The position numbers and the translations under genes were made by a program. Positions 53,760-64,000 of a stretch of 64,000 nucleotides of DNA are shown piece by piece. The notes under the pieces were generated by a model, which saw only the letters and a list, made by a program, of their open reading frames with translations, was not told the DNA's origin and searched no databases. Source of the DNA: Stigmatella aurantiaca (GTDB lineage Bacteria; Myxococcota; Myxococcia; Myxococcales; Myxococcaceae). Every line of letters starts with the position of its first letter. Within the stretch, counting starts at the first letter, position 1. The stretch lies in NCBI RefSeq assembly GCF_900109545.1, contig NZ_FOAP01000012.1:62001-126000 (forward strand), given 5' to 3'.

Positions 53760-53776
53760 TGCAGATGAGATGCCTA
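53760..53776 (-). promoter_or_regulatory. Possible sigma-54 promoter for amt
   Basis: The minus strand reads TAGGCATCTCATCTGCA, with the GG and GC doublets ten bases apart as in -24/-12 promoters (consensus TTGGCAC-N5-TTGCA). It lies 36 bases before the start codon. The -24 has two mismatches and the -12 one; amt genes are often sigma-54 controlled. Confidence 0.45.
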
Positions 53777-53805
53777 AATTTCAAGCCCTCTCGTATTAAT
53801 TACCA

Positions 53806-53857
53806 ACCCACAAGGCTAAATCCGGCGGTGGTTAGCCTAATTTCCAGTCTTGTGGGT
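53806..53857 (-). terminator. Nested inverted repeat after carB
   Basis: ACCCACAAG (53806-53814) pairs with CTTGTGGGT (53849-53857), and inside it GCTAA (53815-53819) with TTAGC (53832-53836). It lies 12 bases after the carB stop, in an AT-rich patch upstream of amt. It could end carB transcripts or serve as a regulatory dyad for amt. Confidence 0.5.
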
Positions 53858-53868
53858 GGACGTGGGGA

Positions 53869-57111
<3,243 letters not shown>

Positions 57112-57231
57112 CGGGCGCCCCCCATACCAACCTCCACCCGCACATGCACGTGGGGATTGAAGTCGCCCGCTCACCTACCTACGGCCGGCGGCACCCGGCT
57201 CTGATAGAACCCCCCGGCTCCTGGAGGCTCC

Positions 57232-57831
57232 ATGCGTCGCTGGTCCCTGGCCCTGCTCCTGTCCCTCGCATCCCCCGCCCTCGCCCAGGCGCCGGACCCG
57301 GCGCCCGAGGCCGCTGCGCCTGCCCCCACGCCCGCCCCTGCCGCAACCCCGCCGCCCCCGCCCGCCCCGGCGGCTCCTGCCCCCCGGCCTTCGGCGCCCC
57401 CGCCCGCTCCCCCTCCGGCCGCTCCGGCGGTGGCGGCCTCGGACGCGGAGATCCGGAGCCAGGTGAAAACGGAAGCCCGCGCCATCTTCGAGAACCTGCT
57501 GATGGGGGATGTCCGGAGCTTCGCGGAAGAGCTGCTCTACCCCTTCCAGTTGGAGGACAAGCGGTATGGCACCGCGCCCGAACTGGTGACGGCGTGGGTG
57601 AAGCAGCTCCGGCAGAAGCGCACGGATCTCGTCACGCTCTACGGGATTGAGGTGCTGTCCCTGGCCGAGATGGAGAAGAAGTACGGCAAGCCCCCGGCGC
57701 GGCTGGGGCTCGGGGCGCTGAAGGAGCCGGACCTCTACGCGGCCGTCGCCAACCTCTCCGGACACCCCGCCGTGCTGCTCTTCCGGGCGCCGCGGGAAGG
57801 CCTGCCGCACGCCTTCGCCTATACCGACTGA
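57232..57831 (+). CDS. Secreted protein with Pro/Ala-rich linker
   Basis: A 199-aa exported protein. A signal peptide (about 1-19, ending ALAQ) is followed by a 50-residue Pro/Ala-rich stretch (about 20-68). A folded domain of about 130 residues follows that I do not recognise; its pattern of helices and strands (IFENLLMGDVRSFAEELLYPF, then LYAAVANLSGHPAVLLFRAP) recalls the nuclear-transport-factor-2-like fold. The linker could span the cell wall. ATG 57232 has GGAGG five bases ahead. It is divergent from carB, 120 bases apart. Confidence 0.7.
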   Translation: MRRWSLALLLSLASPALAQAPDPAPEAAAPAPTPAPAATPPPPPAPAAPAPRPSAPPPAPPPAAPAVAASDAEIRSQVKTEARAIFENLLMGDVRSFAEELLYPFQLEDKRYGTAPELVTAWVKQLRQKRTDLVTLYGIEVLSLAEMEKKYGKPPARLGLGALKEPDLYAAVANLSGHPAVLLFRAPREGLPHAFAYTD

Positions 57832-57846
57832 GGCGCGCGCGCCGGC

Positions 57847-58338
57847 TCAGGGCTTGGGCGGGGTATGCCCGAACTTCTCCAGCAGCTTCGCGTTCACGTT
57901 GGCGGGCACCAGCCCCGAGACGTCCCCGCCCAGCGAGGCCACCTCCCGGACGAGCTGGGAGGAGATGTAGAAGTAGTCCTCGCCCGTCATCATGAAGACG
58001 GTCTCGATGCCGGGGGCCAGCTTGCGGTTCATGTTGGCGAGCTGGAACTCGTACTCGAAGTCCGACACGGCGCGCAGCCCGCGGATGAGGACGTGCACCT
58101 GGCGCTGCTTGGCGTACTCCACCAGCAGGCCCTGGAAGGAGTCCACCTCCACGCGGTCATCCTGGCAGGCCTCGCGGATGAGCACCTTGCGCTCCTCCAG
58201 CGAGAACAGCGGCGTCTTCTTGGGGTTCACCGCGATGGCCACGATGAGCCGGTCGAACATCTTGAGGCCGCGCTGGATGAGGCTGAGGTGCCCGTTGGTG
58301 AGCGGATCGAACGAACCTGGATAGATGGCCACCGGCAT
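57847..58338 (-). CDS. coaD: Phosphopantetheine adenylyltransferase
   Basis: A 163-aa CoaD, which joins ATP and 4'-phosphopantetheine to make dephospho-CoA in CoA synthesis. The nucleotidyltransferase motifs [13 protein letters not shown] (residues 6-18) and [26 protein letters not shown] (C-terminal ISSS/T-type site with VRE) are present. [22 protein letters not shown] in the middle binds phosphopantetheine. Length is normal. It lies 33 bases after rsmD on the same strand. Confidence 0.97.
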   Translation of the reverse strand: MPVAIYPGSFDPLTNGHLSLIQRGLKMFDRLIVAIAVNPKKTPLFSLEERKVLIREACQDDRVEVDSFQGLLVEYAKQRQVHVLIRGLRAVSDFEYEFQLANMNRKLAPGIETVFMMTGEDYFYISSQLVREVASLGGDVSGLVPANVNAKLLEKFGHTPPKP

Positions 58339-58371
58339 GGCCCGGGAGTCTCGGCGGGCCCCCCGGGCCGG

Positions 58372-58929
58372 TCAAGGATTGCGGTAGAAGCTGGCCACCG
58401 TGTCCCCGAACTTGCGCTGATCCACGCGCTCCAGCCCCTCGTGGCCCTCGGGCGCCTCCTCGCGCTTGTCGTGCTCGACGACGAGCATGCCCCCGGCCGT
58501 CAGCAGCTTCGAGCGCGTGACTTGCTCCAGCACCGTCTCCACCACCCGCGCCGCATAGGGCGGATCGGCGAAGATGAGCTCGAAGGCCTGGCCCTGCTGG
58601 CTGAGCTGCGCCACCGCCCGCGCCACCGGCAGGGACAGCAGCTCCACCTGGTCAGAGAAGCCCAGGGCCTGGGTGTTCTGCTGGCACAGGGCCTGGGCCT
58701 CGCGGTCCGAGTCCACCAGCACCGCCCGGCCCGCCCCCCGGGAGAGCGCCTCCAGCCCCAGCGCGCCCGTGCCCGCGTAGAGGTCCAACACGGCCTGGCC
58801 CTCCAGGAACTGGCCGAGCACGTTGAAGAGTGTCTCTCGGACCCGGTCCGCCGTGGGACGGATGTGCCGGGAGGTGGGCTTGGGACCCTGAAGGGCACGG
58901 CCCCGGGCACTGCCAGCAACGATTCGCAT
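58372..58929 (-). CDS. rsmD: 16S rRNA (guanine966-N2)-methyltransferase
   Basis: A 185-aa RsmD, which methylates G966 of 16S rRNA during 30S assembly. It has the family start MRIVAGSARGRAL, the RPTADRVRETLFNVLG segment, SAM motif I LDLYAGTGALGLEALSRG and the catalytic DPPY in IFADPPYAA. ATG 58929 directly begins the family N-terminus. The gene starts 4 bases after the upstream barrel-like gene and is followed by coaD, a common pairing. Confidence 0.95.
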   Translation of the reverse strand: MRIVAGSARGRALQGPKPTSRHIRPTADRVRETLFNVLGQFLEGQAVLDLYAGTGALGLEALSRGAGRAVLVDSDREAQALCQQNTQALGFSDQVELLSLPVARAVAQLSQQGQAFELIFADPPYAARVVETVLEQVTRSKLLTAGGMLVVEHDKREEAPEGHEGLERVDQRKFGDTVASFYRNP

Positions 58930-58933
58930 GTGC

Positions 58934-59977
58934 TCACTCGCTCCGATGCTCGGCCAGCCACTCCATGGAGCGCCAACCGGTTCTCGCCGACCCGAGCGCG
59001 GCCAGCACCTCGGTCGCCTCCGAGAAGGACAGCGCCTCCAGGCGCTCGCGCGCGGCGGGCTCCAGCGCGGGGAGTTGCTCTTCCAGCAGGCTGAGCAGCT
59101 CGCCGGGCGGAAGCCCCAGGGCCTGGGCCTTGCGCTCCACCAAGGCCCGGGCCTCCGGGGGCCAGGCCGCCAGGGACAGCCGCTCGAAGGGGCCGCCACA
59201 GTCGAGCTTCCGCGCCCCGGCCGCCACGAACGTGGGCAGCGCCCGCGCCGAGCGCTCCGCCACGCCGCCCACCGTCACGCTCGCGCCGTACTCCGCGGCC
59301 AGCTCCACCAGCGCGCGCAGCATCGCCACGTCCGGCTCGCCCTCTCCGAGCGCCCCGAGGGGAATCCGCACGAAGCGGACCGGGACGCCCCCTTGGCGCA
59401 GCCCCTCGAGCAGCGCGCGGGCCGTGTCCGTCAAGGTCGCGAACCCGGTCGCGGGCGCCGGCAGCGTCAGCTCCAGCGGAAGCTCCCGCTCCCGCAAGGG
59501 GGCCACCAGCGTGCGCACCGCCCCCACCGCCCCGTCCGTGTCCCAGCGCGACACATCCAGCGACACCAGGGAGAACCCGGCATCCACCAGGTGGAAGATG
59601 GCCTCCTGCTGGGACTGCAACCCCTCCGGCCCTGAGGGGGACACCCGCACCGGCCCTGCCTGGAGGAACAGGGGGCGCCGGTGCTCGGCCTCCTGGGCCG
59701 CGGCCTTCACCGCCTCCAGGAAGCGCAGCGCCGTTCCCCGGTCCGCCAGGGGGTGCGGACAGGCCAGCCCCAGCACCGCATCCTCCGCCCGCGCCGCGCG
59801 CAGCAAGCCCGGCAGGGCCGCCTTCGTCTGCACGGGCAGGCACGGCAACGCCATGGGGAGCCCGTCCAGCGCCCGGAGCAGCTCATGGGGGCTGAGCACC
59901 GGCACCTGGGAGCCCGGGCCCAGCCGCGCCACGACGTTTGCGGGCCGCAATGTCAGCACCTTCTCCAGCACGCTCAT
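58934..59977 (-). CDS. Unknown protein, predicted TIM-barrel (class II aldolase-like)
   Basis: A 347-aa protein I do not firmly recognise. Eight alternating hydrophobic strands and helices can be read (for example MALPCLPV, VLGLACPHPL, PLFLQAGPV, FSLVSLDVSRWD, LPLELTLPAP, VRFVRIPLG, ASVTVGGV, ARKLDCGGPF), followed by a helical tail. This suggests a (beta/alpha)8 barrel, perhaps related to class II fructose-bisphosphate or tagatose-bisphosphate aldolases. The metal-binding histidines of those enzymes are not obvious, so it may lack the activity. It heads a minus-strand operon with rsmD (4-base gap) and coaD. ATG 59977. Confidence 0.6.
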   Translation of the reverse strand: MSVLEKVLTLRPANVVARLGPGSQVPVLSPHELLRALDGLPMALPCLPVQTKAALPGLLRAARAEDAVLGLACPHPLADRGTALRFLEAVKAAAQEAEHRRPLFLQAGPVRVSPSGPEGLQSQQEAIFHLVDAGFSLVSLDVSRWDTDGAVGAVRTLVAPLRERELPLELTLPAPATGFATLTDTARALLEGLRQGGVPVRFVRIPLGALGEGEPDVAMLRALVELAAEYGASVTVGGVAERSARALPTFVAAGARKLDCGGPFERLSLAAWPPEARALVERKAQALGLPPGELLSLLEEQLPALEPAARERLEALSFSEATEVLAALGSARTGWRSMEWLAEHRSE

Positions 59978-60061
59978 TGCACGCCGTTATGTGCCGGCTC
60001 CGCCAGCTCCGCAAGCCAACTGCCACGCGAGCGTCCGTTGCCTACCGCTCCGCCCCGGGCG

Positions 60062-61069
60062 TCAGTGCACCTCGCCCAGGTGGGCGTACGTCTCGCTTTC
60101 GATCTGGATGGTGGTGTGATCGATGCCGAAGCGGTCGAACAGCTCGTGCTTCACCGACGAGAGAATCTCATCGTTGTTGCACACCCTGGGGTCGGCCACC
60201 ACCAGATGCGCCGAGAGCGCGTACAGCCCGCTGGAGATGGTCCACACGTGCAAGTCATGCACGGCGCTCACCCCGCGCACCTGCATCAGCAGCGTCTTCA
60301 CCGACTCCAGGTCCACGTGCGCGGGCACCGCCTCCAGCAGCACATCCACCGCGTCACGCACCAGCCGGATGGCGCCCACGACGATGACGATGGAGATGAG
60401 GATGGAGATGAGCGGATCCACCACGTACCAGCCCGTCAGCGCCATGATGCCGGCGCCCACGAGCACCCCCACGCTGGACAGCGCATCCCCCAGCACGTGG
60501 AGGAACGCGCCGCGCACGTTCATGGAGTGCGTGCGGTGCAGGAAGCCCAGCGCGGCCAGGTTCGCCGCCAGGCCCACGAGCGCCACCACCGCCATGGGCC
60601 CGAGCTGCACCGGCGCGGGCTCGCGGAAGCGCTGCCAGGCCTCGTAGACGATGACCGCCGTGAGCCCCAAGAGCAGCATGCCGTTGAAGAGCGCGCTGAG
60701 GATCTCCATCCGGTAGTAGCCGTAGGTCTTCTTCAGGTCCGCCGGCTTGCCCGCGAACCACAGCGCCAGCAGGCTCAGCGCCAGCGCGGAGATGTCCGTC
60801 AGCATGTGGCCCGCGTCGGACATCAGCGCCAGCGAGTTGGTGAGGTAGCCGCCCACCGCCTCCGCCAGCGCGATGGTGGCCGTCAGCACCAGCGCGAACA
60901 GCAGCCGCTTGCGGTCCTTGCGCCGCTCGTCCGCCAGTTGAGAGGGCCTGCCGGACGGCCCATGCCCGTGGCCATGGCCGTGTGAGTGGTCATGGCCGTG
61001 GTGATCATGGTCATGCCCTCCGCCATGCCCGTGCTTCGTCTTGCCAGGCGGGTGTGCTGATGTAGTCAC
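60062..61069 (-). CDS. Cation diffusion facilitator (zinc/cobalt exporter)
   Basis: A 335-aa CDF-family metal/H+ antiporter, of the CzcD/ZitB type, in the inner membrane. The N-terminus is extremely His-rich (residues about 13-38, alternating His, Asp and Gly), a presumed metal-collecting tail. Six spans follow. The transport site is formed by DAGHMLTD in TM2 and HVLGD in TM5. The C-terminal cytoplasmic domain has VHDLHVWTIS. The start is GTG 61069; no ATG is available before the conserved region. The gene is divergent from the sigma-54 activator gene. Confidence 0.93.
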   Translation of the reverse strand: MTTSAHPPGKTKHGHGGGHDHDHHGHDHSHGHGHGHGPSGRPSQLADERRKDRKRLLFALVLTATIALAEAVGGYLTNSLALMSDAGHMLTDISALALSLLALWFAGKPADLKKTYGYYRMEILSALFNGMLLLGLTAVIVYEAWQRFREPAPVQLGPMAVVALVGLAANLAALGFLHRTHSMNVRGAFLHVLGDALSSVGVLVGAGIMALTGWYVVDPLISILISIVIVVGAIRLVRDAVDVLLEAVPAHVDLESVKTLLMQVRGVSAVHDLHVWTISSGLYALSAHLVVADPRVCNNDEILSSVKHELFDRFGIDHTTIQIESETYAHLGEVH

Positions 61070-61147
61070 GGGAAAGAACCCTTCGGACAGCGTGCGGATG
61101 TCACAATAGGGCCGGTGGCTGAAATTCGGACACCCTTGGGGTTGAGG

Positions 61148-61166
61148 CTGTCCAATTGGGGGACAG
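61148..61166. promoter_or_regulatory. Small dyad and GGACA repeats upstream of the sigma-54 activator
   Basis: CTGTCC (61148-61153) and GGACAG (61161-61166) are inverted around AATTGGG, 17 bases before the activator start. The same GGACA/TGTCC core occurs at least twice more between 61080 and 61150. It is a possible binding site for the activator itself or for a divergent regulator. Confidence 0.3.
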
Positions 61167-61182
61167 GCACGCGAGGAGAAGG

Positions 61183-62757
<1,575 letters not shown>

Positions 62758-62761
62758 GACC

Positions 62762-63670
62762 ATGGGACGCTTTTTCCGCCAGGACTTCCTCCCGCTCGCC
62801 GATGGGACGCGGATCTACTACCAGCTGCTGGGCGAGCCCCGCGGGGACGCGCCCGCGATGGTGCTCTGTGACGGGCTGGGCTGCGACGGCTTCGCCTGGA
62901 AGTACCTGGCCCCCTACCTCGCGCGGCACCACCGGGTGCTGCGCTGGCACTACCGGGGCCATGGCCGCTCCAGCGTGCCCCGGGACCTGGCCCGCCTGGG
63001 CATGCTCTACACCTGTGACGACCTGGCCCGGCTGATGGACGCCACGGGCCTGCGGCAGGCGGTGCTCTTCGGGCACTCCATTGGCGTGCAGGTGGCCCTG
63101 GAGTTCCACCGCCGCCATGCGCGCCGCGTGAAGGGGCTGGTGCTCATCTGCGGCAGCTACGGCAACCCGCTGGACACCTTCCACGACTCCACCGTCCTCA
63201 AGCGCCTCTTCCCGCTGCTGCGCCGCACGGTGGAGCGCTACCCCCGGCCCGCCGCCCGGCTGGTGCGCGCGGTGCTGAGCACCGAGCTGGCCATGCAGGT
63301 GGCCATCCTGGTGGAGCTCAACCGGGAGCGCATCGCCCGCCAGGACATGGTCCCCTACTTCAAGCACCTGGCCTCCATGGATCCGGTGGTGTTCGTGCGG
63401 ACGCTGGAGTCCATGGCCCAGCACAGCGCCAGGGATCACCTGCCCTACGTGGACGTGCCCACGCTCATCATCGGCGGAGGGCGGGACAAGTTCACCCCCG
63501 TGCGGCTGTCCCGGGAGATGGCCCGGGACATCCCCGGGGCCGAGCTGCTGCTCCTGCCGCAGGGCACCCACACCGTCCCCCTGGAATACCGGGACACCGT
63601 GGAGCTGCAAGTAGGCCGCTTCCTCCAGGGGCGGCTGGGCCTGTCCCCGCCCCCTGGGACAAGGGGGTAG
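62762..63670 (+). CDS. Alpha/beta hydrolase
   Basis: A 302-aa alpha/beta-hydrolase-fold protein. The nucleophile motif GHSIG places Ser106 as catalytic residue. The oxyanion-side [11 protein letters not shown] and [10 protein letters not shown] precede it, and Asp in GGGRDKFTP and His in LPQGTHTVP complete the triad. It has no signal peptide. Lying 4 bases after the sigma-54 activator, it is co-transcribed and may be the ligand-processing partner or target of that regulator. The substrate is unknown. Confidence 0.85.
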   Translation: MGRFFRQDFLPLADGTRIYYQLLGEPRGDAPAMVLCDGLGCDGFAWKYLAPYLARHHRVLRWHYRGHGRSSVPRDLARLGMLYTCDDLARLMDATGLRQAVLFGHSIGVQVALEFHRRHARRVKGLVLICGSYGNPLDTFHDSTVLKRLFPLLRRTVERYPRPAARLVRAVLSTELAMQVAILVELNRERIARQDMVPYFKHLASMDPVVFVRTLESMAQHSARDHLPYVDVPTLIIGGGRDKFTPVRLSREMARDIPGAELLLLPQGTHTVPLEYRDTVELQVGRFLQGRLGLSPPPGTRG

Positions 63671-63717
63671 ACACCCGGGTAGGGCCCCCCTGCTCGGGCG
63701 GGGGGTACGCACGCTGA

Positions 63718-63746
63718 TTGCAGGCGGGAGGCGTGCGGCATATAAG
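63718..63746 (+). promoter_or_regulatory. Candidate promoter for typA/bipA
   Basis: TTGCAG (63718-63723), a 17-bp spacer and TATAAG (63741-63746). The -10 differs from consensus by one base. The predicted start is about 77 bases upstream of the GTPase start codon. Confidence 0.6.
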
Positions 63747-63830
63747 CGCCCGCCTCGTGCGTTCCGGTGGGTTCAGGGTCCTCCTGCAAAACGGAAGGCA
63801 CCCGTACCCTCAGCACAAAGTCCTGCTCGT

Positions 63831-64000
63831 ATGATTGCTCGCGAAAACATCCGGAACGTCGCCATCGTCGCCCACGTTGACCATGGCAAGACCACACTCG
63901 TTGACCACATGCTCCGCCAGGCGGGCATCTTCCGCACCAATGAGGCGGTCGTTGAACGGGTGATGGACTCGAACGACCTCGAGCGCGAGAAGGGCATCAC
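63831..64000 (+). CDS. typA: Ribosome-associated GTPase TypA/BipA (5' part)
   Basis: The first 56 codons of a translational GTPase, cut by the window end. The sequence starts [22 protein letters not shown], with the G1 P-loop AHVDHGKT at 14-21. It continues with [13 protein letters not shown], leading into the G2 threonine of BipA. BipA binds ribosomes under stress and helps 50S assembly. Start ATG 63831. Its GC content is lower in this first part than in neighbours. Confidence 0.9.
   Translation, partial: MIARENIRNVAIVAHVDHGKTTLVDHMLRQAGIFRTNEAVVERVMDSNDLEREKGI

Overview
The window is high-GC, gene-dense bacterial chromosome with third-position GC bias. It most resembles a predatory myxobacterium (Deltaproteobacteria/Myxococcota, perhaps the Cystobacter/Archangium/Stigmatella/Myxococcus group). 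That assignment is inferred from gene content: stand-alone FHA proteins, a hybrid sensor kinase with two kinase cores, a sigma-54 activator, many lipoproteins with Asp/Pro/Gly-rich linkers, an S8 protease and a block of secreted polysaccharide hydrolases. I see no rRNA, tRNA, CRISPR array, insertion sequence or prophage. No gene-free stretch exceeds about 300 bases; the longest, about 270 bases, lies before gltB.

Layout. 0-4.6 kb: recG and greA on the minus strand, then two tandem FHA-domain genes; greA has a leader with a terminator just before its ribosome site. 4.6-15.8 kb: mixed metabolic and unknown genes (FAD monooxygenase, SH3-like lipoprotein, fatty-acid desaturase, two metallo-beta-lactamase-fold hydrolases, 5'-nucleotidase lipoprotein, HD hydrolase, BamE-like small protein, AlaX editing protein). 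16.0-22.1 kb: the gltB-gltD glutamate synthase operon closed by a clear terminator. 22.1-32.7 kb: TPR protein, MFS transporter, methyltransferase, CPBP protease fused to a PDZ domain, DUF1801 protein, DUF885 lipoprotein with a coupled acetyltransferase, and a large hybrid histidine kinase. 32.8-39.6 kb (minus): secreted subtilase, alpha/beta hydrolase, outer-membrane barrel and a SWIM-SNF2 helicase. 39.8-42.0 kb: cstA-ybdD peptide/pyruvate transporter pair.

42.1-52.3 kb is the most distinctive region. It starts with a 53-codon secreted four-cysteine peptide gene that has its own promoter, dyad and terminator. A hydrolase island follows: GH30 with a ricin-type lectin, GH3 lipoprotein, an MDR oxidoreductase, GH18 chitinase lipoprotein and a second GH30. 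The last two share a near-identical C-terminal carbohydrate-binding module. Together the enzymes could attack a fungal-type wall (chitin plus beta-glucans), fitting a predatory or saprophytic life.

52.3-64 kb: amt ammonium transporter with a possible sigma-54 promoter, carB, a Pro/Ala-rich secreted protein, an operon of an unknown barrel protein with rsmD and coaD, a CDF metal exporter, a sigma-54 activator with a PocR-like sensor domain and a coupled alpha/beta hydrolase, and the 5' end of typA/bipA running off the window. All functions are assigned by reading motifs and recalling families; no database search was run.
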